Both the position numbers and the translations under genes were made by a program. Under the pieces are notes generated by a model. That model saw only the letters and a program-made list of their open reading frames with translations, did no database searches and was not told the DNA's origin. A DNA stretch of 13,838 bases from Sedimentisphaerales bacterium (GTDB lineage Bacteria; Planctomycetota; Phycisphaerae; Sedimentisphaerales; SG8-4): NCBI GenBank assembly GCA_016932895.1, contig JAFGCA010000019.1, forward strand, positions 1 to 13,838, in the 5' to 3' direction. Below are positions 6,845 through 13,098 of this stretch, in pieces (position 1 is the stretch's first letter; each line of letters begins with the position of its first letter).

Positions 6845-7423
6845 TCAGGGACGCGTTCGGCGGGGGAGGAGGGCGGCGAGGGCGAGGAGGGCAATCGTGG
6901 CGGGTTCGGGGACGACTTGCAATTGCATGTCGAAGTAGGTTCGCAGGCCGTGGTCCTCGGCCAGGACGGAGACCGTGTTGGTTCCGGGCGTCAGGCTGCT
7001 CGGCGCGATCTCGGTCGAGTACTCCCAGAGGGTCGTGAAGTACTCGGCGTTGTGCTTGAGGACTTCGTGGCCGTTGATGAATATGACGCAGCCATTGTCA
7101 ACGGCGAGGTCGAGACGCAGATTCTCGGTCGGCAGCGTGGCGATCTCGAAGGACGTGCGCAGCGCCAGATCGGTGCCCGCTTTCCAATCGGTGTTAATGG
7201 TCCCTCCCACGGGTACTGACCCATTACCGAAGGCCGCCTGCCCGTCGCTCCAGGGGGCGCCGTCCCAGTCAAAATCAGCGTATTCCACCTCCGTCCAGAC
7301 GGAAAGGAGGTCGAAATCGAGGACGCTGTATTCCCAGGTGTCTTCCTGTTGAATCAGGAGCATGCCGGATGCGGGGCCAGAGAAAACGGCCGTGAGTAGC
7401 AGAATCGACAGCAGACGCCTCAT
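6845..7423 (-). CDS. PEP-CTERM protein with jelly-roll-like domain
   Basis: This is an exported surface protein of 192 residues. The start at 7423 is chosen because GGAGGA lies about 8 bases upstream and the signal peptide (MRRLLSILLLTAVFSG, cleavage near residue 20) begins there; the open frame extends 40 residues further but that part looks like leader DNA. The C-terminal 22 residues (171-192) are a PEP-CTERM tail: VPEPATIALLALAAL then PRRTRP. Between them lies a beta-rich domain. Its tryptophan-rich first half (VEYADFDWDGAPWSDGQAAF, with GNGSV following) and LAVDNGCVIFINGHEVLKHN recall galactose-binding-like jelly rolls in planctomycete and verrucomicrobial proteins, where the second motif forms the ligand loop. 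That fold is an inference. Its 5' region is shared head-to-head with the sigma factor gene. Confidence 0.82.
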   Translation of the reverse strand: MRRLLSILLLTAVFSGPASGMLLIQQEDTWEYSVLDFDLLSVWTEVEYADFDWDGAPWSDGQAAFGNGSVPVGGTINTDWKAGTDLALRTSFEIATLPTENLRLDLAVDNGCVIFINGHEVLKHNAEYFTTLWEYSTEIAPSSLTPGTNTVSVLAEDHGLRTYFDMQLQVVPEPATIALLALAALLPRRTRP

Positions 7424-7740
7424 TGGCGGGTCCTCCGAAATACCGTACAGGCGTTTCACGCGGGGATGGGTGTCCTCCGACGGAAGGGACATTTCCCTGC
7501 ACCCGGTGCATAACACGCTATCATAAACGCGCTCCGGCGTCAACAGAAAACCCCCGCACCCGGGACGGGATTGAGAAAGACGGCCGATGATGCGACCGTG
7601 CGAGAATCCGCCCTTCTACCGGCACAGTAAGAAACGGCAAAGGGATGCTGTTTTCTTTATACTAAAGCTGTGTTCCGGTTGTCCTTATTGGCAGAATGGG
7701 CGGAACTCAGTGGTTCCGACAGCAGGGGTGTGAGTTGCCG
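7424..7740. other. Divergent regulatory region between PEP-CTERM gene and sigma factor
   Basis: There is no credible separate gene. This stretch must drive both the minus-strand PEP-CTERM gene (7423) and the plus-strand sigma gene. Visible elements are a TATACT -10 candidate on the plus strand (7658-7663) without a matching -35, and three GTTCCG/CGGAAC half-sites at 7672-7718. If the sigma gene starts at 7696 instead, the last 45 bases are coding. Confidence 0.55.
7672..7718 (+). promoter_or_regulatory. GTTCCG / CGGAAC half-sites ahead of the sigma gene
   Basis: GTTCCG is at 7672-7677, CGGAAC at 7701-7706 and GTTCCG at 7713-7718. The last two form an inverted repeat with a 6-base spacer. GGAAC is the core of many ECF-type -35 elements, so autoregulation is conceivable, but no ECF -10 element at proper spacing is evident. 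Confidence 0.3.
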
Positions 7741-8286
7741 ATGTTCGAAGATAAAGTGCTCCTATGGCAGTACAACGGCGGCAGGACGAAAGCCCTGCGG
7801 CGCATCTACGCCAGGTACAAAGACAGCCTGATGACGCTGGCGGCCGCTCTTTTGTACGACAGGAGTTCCGCCGAAGACGTGGTCCACGACGTGTTTACGA
7901 CGTTTGTCCGCTCCTGCGGCACGCTGCGGCTGACCGAGAGCTTGAAGGGGTACTTGACGACGTGTGTCGTGAACCGCGTACGCAACCTCAATAAGGCAGG
8001 GCAAAGGCGCCGCTGTGCCTCGCTGGAGCAGGCAGCACCGATTGCCGGCGATGCCGTCGGGCCCGACGCGGTGGCTGTCTTCGGCGAGCAATCACAACGA
8101 TTGGCGCGGGCGCTGTCGCGACTGCCGTACGAGCAACGAGAGGTCCTGCTCCTTCATTTGTACAGCGGCCTGACGTTCCGGGCGATTGCGAAACTGGGGA
8201 ACCAGTCAATCAATACCGTCCAGGGCCGGTACCGCTACGGGTTGAACAAACTGCGGTCACTGTTGGATGGCGAGGTGGAACCATGA
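7741..8286 (+). CDS. ECF-type RNA polymerase sigma factor
   Basis: This sigma70-family factor carries only regions 2 and 4 and directs RNA polymerase to a small regulon. The start at 7741 gives 181 residues and begins MFEDKVLLWQ, which is how I recall planctomycete relatives beginning. An ATG at 7696 would add 15 residues and has no Shine-Dalgarno. Region 2 covers about 15-88, with AEDVVHDVF (44-52) as the region 2.2 core that contacts polymerase. Region 4 is about 128-172: LPYEQREVLLLHLYSGLTF followed by the helix-turn-helix AIAKLGNQSINTVQGRYRYG. The stop overlaps the next start (ATGA), so the pair is translationally coupled. That is the usual arrangement for an ECF factor and its membrane regulator. 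The target promoters cannot be deduced. Confidence 0.88.
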   Translation: MFEDKVLLWQYNGGRTKALRRIYARYKDSLMTLAAALLYDRSSAEDVVHDVFTTFVRSCGTLRLTESLKGYLTTCVVNRVRNLNKAGQRRRCASLEQAAPIAGDAVGPDAVAVFGEQSQRLARALSRLPYEQREVLLLHLYSGLTFRAIAKLGNQSINTVQGRYRYGLNKLRSLLDGEVEP

Positions 8287-9305
8287 GACCGGCAGAGAAC
8301 CTGCGCAAGTCGTTTCGAAAACTGCGCGTTGCCACGAGCGCTGAGTTGGACGAGAGCATCGGCCGCGAGATTCGCCGGGCGGCCGAGGAGGCAGGGACGC
8401 CCAGGCCGGACCGGCGGGTGCCGGGTACGCTGGGCACAATGGTCAAGACGAGGATTGTGAAACTGGCGGCGGCAGCGATCCTCATCGCCGCCATCCTCGG
8501 CCTGCATCAATTCAACGGCTCCCTGCGGGGCACAAGCATCGCATGGTCTGAGGTGGCCGAGAGATTGGAGAACGTCAGCTCGTACAAGGCACGGGCCCAC
8601 CGGGTCCTCACGGAAGTGGGCCAGGAGGAGCCGTTCTTTGAATGTGAAATCCTGCGCTACTTCTCGCCGGATCATGGAAGTGTGGAAGAGTCGTATGAAG
8701 ACGGCGAATTGGTCATGCTGGCGTACTGTTCGCTTTCGGAAAAGGCTGCCATCGTCGTTTTCCCTCAGAACAAAGTGTATTTCCGCTTTGATCTCAATGA
8801 AGAGTTGATGTCACTGGTCGAATACGCCAATCCTGCCAATACCGAGGGAATCATGAAGCTGTTTGGCTCTGAGAGGTGCGTGCGATTGGGCAGCAGGGAG
8901 TTCGATGGAGTGAGGGCGGAAGGATTTGAAGTCAAAGACGTGCAGATCTTTTCGCAGGTTCCGCGATTTCTCCTGCACGTGAAAGATATTGACGTACGTC
9001 TCTGGGTCGACAACGAGACGTTGCTGCCCGCGAGAATCGAGGGCGAGGGTCTGTTTGAAGGGCTTATGACGCTGTCTCGAAACTGCAAGTACGAAGAAGT
9101 CATGCACGACATCGAGTATGACGTACAGATCGACGAAAAGATCTTCGAGCCGAATATCCCGGACGATTACAAGTGCGTCGATCCCGCCGCTACAGCAGGA
9201 AAGGCCGAACTCGTGCTGTTGGTTGTTCTGCCGTGCGGCACAGTCACGCTCGTCACCCGGCGCATCACGAGGAGACTGCGGCGAACGAGACGCGTCACAG
9301 GATAG
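8283..9305 (+). CDS. Membrane protein coupled to ECF sigma; LolA/RseB-like exported domain, putative anti-sigma
   Basis: This is probably the sensor or inhibitor partner of the sigma factor. Residues 1-55 are charged and cytoplasmic (ENLRKSFRKLRVATSAELDE), residues about 58-77 form one transmembrane helix (IVKLAAAAILIAAILGL), and 85-297 form an exported beta-rich domain. That part contains GSREFDGVRAEGFEV and DVRLWVDNETLLPARIE, motifs I associate with LolA-fold proteins, which bind lipids or lipoproteins; RseB, the co-regulator of the anti-sigma RseA, has that fold. The N-terminus does not show a recognisable ZAS zinc motif, so anti-sigma activity is inferred from coupling and topology. Oddly, 308-324 is a second hydrophobic stretch followed by an Arg-rich tail (RRITRRLRRTRR), suggesting re-entry to the membrane or a frameshifted end. 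The start is the ATG in the ATGA overlap. A palindromic repeat follows 24 bases after the stop. Confidence 0.72.
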   Translation: MRPAENLRKSFRKLRVATSAELDESIGREIRRAAEEAGTPRPDRRVPGTLGTMVKTRIVKLAAAAILIAAILGLHQFNGSLRGTSIAWSEVAERLENVSSYKARAHRVLTEVGQEEPFFECEILRYFSPDHGSVEESYEDGELVMLAYCSLSEKAAIVVFPQNKVYFRFDLNEELMSLVEYANPANTEGIMKLFGSERCVRLGSREFDGVRAEGFEVKDVQIFSQVPRFLLHVKDIDVRLWVDNETLLPARIEGEGLFEGLMTLSRNCKYEEVMHDIEYDVQIDEKIFEPNIPDDYKCVDPAATAGKAELVLLVVLPCGTVTLVTRRITRRLRRTRRVTG

Positions 9306-9329
9306 CATTTCATAAATCGTGCGACTCCG

Positions 9330-9404
9330 GATTGCTTCGCTTCACTCGCAATGACAGGGACAACCCGTATATGTCATTGCGCCGAGCGTAGCGACGAAGC
9401 AATC
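9330..9404. repeat. Palindromic pair of GTCATTGCG-type repeats between convergent genes
   Basis: Arm 1 (9330-9355) begins GATTGCTTCG and ends CGCAATGAC. Arm 2 (9373-9404) begins GTCATTGCG and ends CGAAGCAATC. The outer 10 bases and the inner 9 bases of the arms are exact complements, so the transcript can fold into a long hairpin with internal bulges and a 17-base loop. It lies between the stop of the plus-strand membrane protein and the stop of the minus-strand glycohydrolase. Each arm is a copy of the unit at 5281-5306. It could act as a bidirectional transcript-end structure, but no T-tract is present. Confidence 0.7.
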
Positions 9405-9441
9405 TCTTCCCGCATAGTCGCCGAACGTGCGAAATGCGCTA

Positions 9442-11151
9442 CTACTCTGCGGCCAGGGAGATTTCGGCCCAGTGGGCGGCTTCGAAGCGCCACTCGGTGG
9501 GCTCGTTGATCAGCTCGAGCTTGACGGTCTTTCCGGCGAAGGCGGACAGGTCCACGTCGACCTGCATCCAGCCCAGCGTGGCGGTTTCGGGCCCTACGGT
9601 CTTGCGGAGCAACTGGCGGCCGTCGGCCTTGACGATCAGGTCCCAGTCGCCGCGCGGGTCGTGGCCCACGACCAGCTTGAGCGTATTCTTGCCGGCCGGC
9701 AACGTGACGGTCCGGGTCAGGACGCAGCCGATGTCCTCATTAAGCGGATGCGTCAAGAGGACGTTCTTGCGTCCGCGCAATTCCGGGCGAAGCCCCGGAT
9801 CCATATCGTCGCCGCACTTGGTGACCTTCCACCCGGGGGCGAATTTCTCGATGGCCTTGGAGAGATCCCTGCCGACGAGGGCTGTGATCTTGGTCATTTC
9901 CTCTTCGGTAAACCTGCTGTCGGCGGCCGGACGCGGCTCCCAGCACTGCTCCAGGGCGCTCGGACGGGGCCGTTGCCGGGGAATCACAAACCACTCCTCG
10001 CCGTCGCCGTCCACCTCGATTCTGCCGCCGGAGTTGACGACGGCCTCGCGCACCAGCCGTTCGCACACGTCGATCAACGTGGGGAAGTTGTAGGGCGTGT
10101 GGCTGAACTTGCCCGAAGGATCGAGCGCGATCTTGTACTTCTCGGGCAGGTTCGCAAAACCGATGGTGGTGAACAGGACGCCGCCGGCGTTGGAGGGGTT
10201 GCAGTCGGAATCCTGGCCGCAGCGCGTCGAAATGACAATCGTCTGATCGGGGTCGCCCTTCCCGTAGAGCAGTCCCATGACGATGTAGGCGCCGTTGATC
10301 TTGGCGTCGATGTTGAAGTCGCCCTGGGGCCCGGAACAGGAGAAGCGGCGGTAGTCCGGGTTCAGGTGATACTTCTCGTTGATGAGTTGCCAGGTCTTGG
10401 TCCAGTCGTCCGGATACTGCCGGTACCACTTGAGGACGTCACGCATGCACTCATGGTACTGGCTGTCTTCGGGGATGCAGCGCATGCCGGCCTTGACGAT
10501 CTCGACCACGTCGTCTTCGAAGAAGGCCTCGGCGTACATGCCGCCGACGAACTGGCCGCCGTAGAGTCCGTCGCCGTAGTTCATCAGGCGTCCGAACGTC
10601 TCGCCCAACTCAATGGCGACGTTGGGCAGGCCCGGGGAGATCAGGCCGGCGTAGTCGGCCTCGATCTGGTAGTCGATGTCATCGGCGTGCTCGTTGAACT
10701 GCGGATGTCCCGAATCGGGCGGGGCGATGCCGCTGCGCAGGTTGTCGCGTCCGGCCCGGTTGGCGTGCCAGAGGGGATAGCCGCTGTTGGCAAAATCGAT
10801 GCCCGCCTGACGAATGGAGACCTCGAACCCGTAGAGCTCGAGCGTCCGCAGGAAGGTCATTTCCACGTAGATGTCGTCCTGGCGGAACTGATTGATGAGA
10901 TTGGGCCGCCACTGGGGCACGTCGTCAGCCGGAATGATGACGCCCTTGTACCGGAATTCGGTGGGCCCTCCCCAGCCGACACCGGCCATTTGCCCTATCC
11001 AACCGGCCTTCATCTTATCCACATACTCATCGACGCGAATCCGTCGGTGGCCGGTCGGCAAGACCCGCACCGTGCCCCCTTCGGGGCCCTTACAGCCAGC
11101 CAGAGCGGCCAGCACCACAACAGCAACCGTCACCAGATACCATCGATTCAT
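9442..11151 (-). CDS. Lipoprotein with ADP-ribosylglycohydrolase fold and C-terminal beta domain
   Basis: This 569-residue exported protein has a DraG/ARH-type domain, a family whose known members hydrolyse ADP-ribose bonds at a dinuclear metal site. The start at 11151 is fixed by AAAGGAGGTG and a signal peptide ending in the lipobox LAGC (Cys20). The ARH-like domain covers about 35-375. QDDIYVEM (91-98) corresponds to the TDD metal motif and GQDSDCN (312-318) to the DxDT/S motif. The aspartates Asp92, Asp93, Asp314 and Asp316 are kept, but the ligand threonines are replaced by Gln91 and Cys317. Residues about 415-440 link to a beta-rich domain (463-567, with LIVKADGRQLLRKTV and GWMQVDVDLSAFAGKTVKL) resembling carbohydrate-binding jelly rolls. 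Lipidation places it outside the cytoplasm, where NAD-based ADP-ribosylation is not expected, so a glycan or other glycosidic substrate is more likely. Confidence 0.78.
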   Translation of the reverse strand: MNRWYLVTVAVVVLAALAGCKGPEGGTVRVLPTGHRRIRVDEYVDKMKAGWIGQMAGVGWGGPTEFRYKGVIIPADDVPQWRPNLINQFRQDDIYVEMTFLRTLELYGFEVSIRQAGIDFANSGYPLWHANRAGRDNLRSGIAPPDSGHPQFNEHADDIDYQIEADYAGLISPGLPNVAIELGETFGRLMNYGDGLYGGQFVGGMYAEAFFEDDVVEIVKAGMRCIPEDSQYHECMRDVLKWYRQYPDDWTKTWQLINEKYHLNPDYRRFSCSGPQGDFNIDAKINGAYIVMGLLYGKGDPDQTIVISTRCGQDSDCNPSNAGGVLFTTIGFANLPEKYKIALDPSGKFSHTPYNFPTLIDVCERLVREAVVNSGGRIEVDGDGEEWFVIPRQRPRPSALEQCWEPRPAADSRFTEEEMTKITALVGRDLSKAIEKFAPGWKVTKCGDDMDPGLRPELRGRKNVLLTHPLNEDIGCVLTRTVTLPAGKNTLKLVVGHDPRGDWDLIVKADGRQLLRKTVGPETATLGWMQVDVDLSAFAGKTVKLELINEPTEWRFEAAHWAEISLAAE

Positions 11152-11155
11152 GATA

Positions 11156-11165
11156 CACCTCCTTT
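11156..11165 (-). promoter_or_regulatory. Strong Shine-Dalgarno of the 9442-11151 lipoprotein
   Basis: AAAGGAGGTG ends 4 bases before the ATG. It rules out the longer open frame upstream as the translated start. Confidence 0.8.
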
Positions 11166-11395
11166 GGCTGGCGTTCGTAGGGCCAAACACTCGTGCGGCG
11201 GGAAAGCATCCACCGATTTCAAGACCGAAAAGGACGTTCATGACCGCCCTTATACCCCGGCCGAGACGATTCGTAAAGCGAAAACGGGACCTCAAAGTGC
11301 GTCCCGGGCGCCTCCGCCGGCGCAAGCTCTCGGTCCGCGGTGCCCGCTGATTCCGGCACAGGCCGGATCCCTGCGCGCTTATTTCGAGGTGCACG

Positions 11396-11423
11396 TTGCA
11401 ATAGCCCCGGCAGTCGCTATAAT
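11396..11423 (+). promoter_or_regulatory. Sigma70-type promoter of the BamD-like/LptE operon
   Basis: TTGCAA (11396-11401, 4 of 6 to TTGACA) and a perfect TATAAT (11418-11423) are separated by 16 bases. Transcription would start near 11430, leaving a leader of about 57 bases before the ATG at 11487. Confidence 0.6.
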
Positions 11424-11486
11424 TGTGCGAGAAGCCGGGGGCAACTTCGGAATGATTTCAGTGGTGATGTGTTGGCAGACAGAACG

Positions 11487-12485
11487 ATGCTAAAATGCCG
11501 GATGCGATATACGGCCCTGGCGCTGTGTGCGGTCTTGGTGTGCGGCCACGGCGTTTCGGCCAAGACGTGGCGGCTCAAGGCCGACAAGGGGTGGAAGTCG
11601 ATCGCCGACGACCCCGAGGAGCAGTTTCGCCACGCCATGGCCGAAATCAAAAACCTCGTCTATGCGGGCGAGTCGAAAGAGGCCAAGAAGGCTCTCGAAC
11701 AACTGAAAGAGGAATTCCCGGAACGGGTCGGGCCCGACACCGAGCTTTTCATCGACGGTGAAATCTACTACTGGCACGATCGCTACGCCAAGGCCATGGC
11801 GAAATACGAGAAGCTGCTCAAGGACTTTCCCGGCAGCGAATTCGTCCCGCCCGTGCTGGAGCGGGAGTTCGTCGTGGGGCAGGCCTATCTCAACGGCCGC
11901 AAGAAAAGCGTTCTCGGTCTGATCAAGATCTCCGGACACGCCGAGGGCATCGAGATCATGGAGCGGATCAGCGACCGGGCGGGTCTGGACGATCCCAACA
12001 GTATCGGCCTGGACGCGGCCCTGACCGTCGCCGAGCATTTCGAGCAACAGGAACTGTACATCGAGGCCTACCTCAAGTGGTCGGAAATCGCTTCCTACTG
12101 GGAGAGCGGCCCCGTCGGCAAAAAGGCCTTGTACCGCATGGCGGAGAACAATCTCGCGGCGTACAACGCCCCGCGAGTCGAAAGGCGACATTATTTCGAC
12201 GCCTCGAAGCTGACGACGGCGAAGACCTATTATCAGCGGTTCGCGTCGCTCTATCCCGAGGAGGCCGAGACCAACGACGTGCCCGACAAGGTCCGGCAGA
12301 TCGACGAGCAGATGTCCTACAAAGAGTTGACGATCGCACAGTATTATCAGCGCATCGGCGAAGACCGGGCGGCCCGGCTCTATTTCGAGACGGTGGTCCA
12401 GAACTGGCCCGAGAGCGAAGCGGCCGAGCAAGCCCGCGAGGCCCTCGCGCAAAGCGTTCCAGGGGAGCAAGCCAGTGGCAACTAA
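11487..12485 (+). CDS. TPR protein, BamD/YfiO-like envelope protein
   Basis: This is an exported tetratricopeptide-repeat protein of about 332 residues, resembling BamD (YfiO), a periplasmic-side component of outer-membrane protein assembly. The N-terminus is a Sec signal peptide with probable cleavage after VSA (25). Helical repeats run from about 42 to 320, clearest at EQFRHAMAEIKNLVYAGES (45-63), RYAKAMAKYEKLLKDFPGSE (99-118) and the last unit AQYYQRIGEDRAARLYFETV (284-303), which is closest to the BamD pattern. Unlike classical BamD I see no good lipobox; Cys19 is preceded by Val. The start could also be the ATG at 11502; neither has a clear Shine-Dalgarno. It overlaps the LptE-like gene by 11 bases. 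Annotation as a general TPR scaffold is the cautious alternative. Confidence 0.75.
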   Translation: MLKCRMRYTALALCAVLVCGHGVSAKTWRLKADKGWKSIADDPEEQFRHAMAEIKNLVYAGESKEAKKALEQLKEEFPERVGPDTELFIDGEIYYWHDRYAKAMAKYEKLLKDFPGSEFVPPVLEREFVVGQAYLNGRKKSVLGLIKISGHAEGIEIMERISDRAGLDDPNSIGLDAALTVAEHFEQQELYIEAYLKWSEIASYWESGPVGKKALYRMAENNLAAYNAPRVERRHYFDASKLTTAKTYYQRFASLYPEEAETNDVPDKVRQIDEQMSYKELTIAQYYQRIGEDRAARLYFETVVQNWPESEAAEQAREALAQSVPGEQASGN

Positions 12486-13020
12486 GTCCCATAACGCATG
12501 CAACGTGACATCAGCTCTCGCGTTGAGCCTGCTGGTGACCGCGTCCGCGTGGCTGCTGGCCGGCTGCGGCAGCCCGGCCGGCTACTCCAGCGAGTCGCTG
12601 TTCCCCGACGACGTCCGAACCGTCTGCGTCGAGATGTTCGACAACCGCAGTTTCCGACGCGGTGCCGAGTACGTGGTCTCCGACGCCCTGGTCAAACGCG
12701 TCGCCTCGCAAACGCCCTACAAGATCGTCTCCGACACCAACCGCGCCGACAGCGTGATGAGCGGACAGCTCATTTCCATTACCGAATCGATTCTCACCCT
12801 CGAACGGGAGATCGGCCGGCCGCTGGAGAAGGAGGTCGTGCTGACCGCCGTGGTGAACTGGAAGAACCTGCAAACCGGCCGCTTGATGATCAATAACAAG
12901 ACGGTGGTTGCCAGCGCCAGTTATTCCGACTTTCTGGGCCAGGACTTCACCTACGCCTCGGCCGTGGCCGCAAACAAGCTGGCCCAAAAGATCGTAGAGC
13001 TTATGGAAAATCAATGGTAA
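12475..13020 (+). CDS. lptE: LptE-like outer-membrane LPS-assembly lipoprotein
   Basis: LptE is the lipoprotein partner of the LptD barrel that places lipopolysaccharide in the outer leaflet. This 181-residue protein has a signal peptide ending in the lipobox LLAGC (Cys31). It follows the family's typical layout: GYSSESLFPDDVRTVCVEMF near the start, NRSFRRGAEYVVSDALVKRV, a TPYKIV strand, ADSVMSGQLISI, and a final helix ASAVAANKLAQKIVELME. The GTG start at 12475 is supported by AGGGGAG at 12461-12467, and it overlaps the upstream BamD-like gene by 11 bases, indicating translational coupling. The family is divergent, so the call rests on pattern recognition. The pairing with a BamD-like protein and with FtsH downstream supports an outer-membrane biogenesis operon. 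Confidence 0.78.
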   Translation: MATKSHNACNVTSALALSLLVTASAWLLAGCGSPAGYSSESLFPDDVRTVCVEMFDNRSFRRGAEYVVSDALVKRVASQTPYKIVSDTNRADSVMSGQLISITESILTLEREIGRPLEKEVVLTAVVNWKNLQTGRLMINNKTVVASASYSDFLGQDFTYASAVAANKLAQKIVELMENQW

Positions 13021-13098
13021 GATGATACACGGCTCGCGCCGGCAGCCCGGCGGACGAAGGCCCCATCGGATGACCGGTTAGTTGGCGCAGAAAGAAAA

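Larger units (their letters stand above)
11152..11486. other. Divergent intergenic region
   Basis: There is no credible gene here. It carries the ribosome binding site for the minus-strand lipoprotein (11156-11165), a hairpin facing the minus strand (CGGGAC at 11285-11290 with GTCCCG at 11301-11306, followed on the minus strand by TTTT), and a good plus-strand promoter (11396-11423). I do not see a clear minus-strand promoter. Confidence 0.6.

Noticed and set aside
7424..7543. N-terminal extension of the second PEP-CTERM gene to 7543
   Set aside because: The extra 40 residues precede a proper signal peptide and Shine-Dalgarno at 7423, and a signal peptide should be at the N-terminus.
11152..11394. 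N-terminal extension of the lipoprotein to 11394
   Set aside because: A strong Shine-Dalgarno and lipobox signal peptide mark the start at 11151.
9427..11493. A 688-codon open frame on the plus strand
   Set aside because: It is the antisense shadow of the lipoprotein gene, which has a signal peptide, lipobox, strong Shine-Dalgarno and conserved motifs on the other strand.
13029..13060. GCCGG-CAGC-CCGGC hairpin between lptE and ftsH
   Set aside because: The 5-bp stem has no T-tract and such hairpins are expected often in GC-rich DNA; not supported as a terminator.
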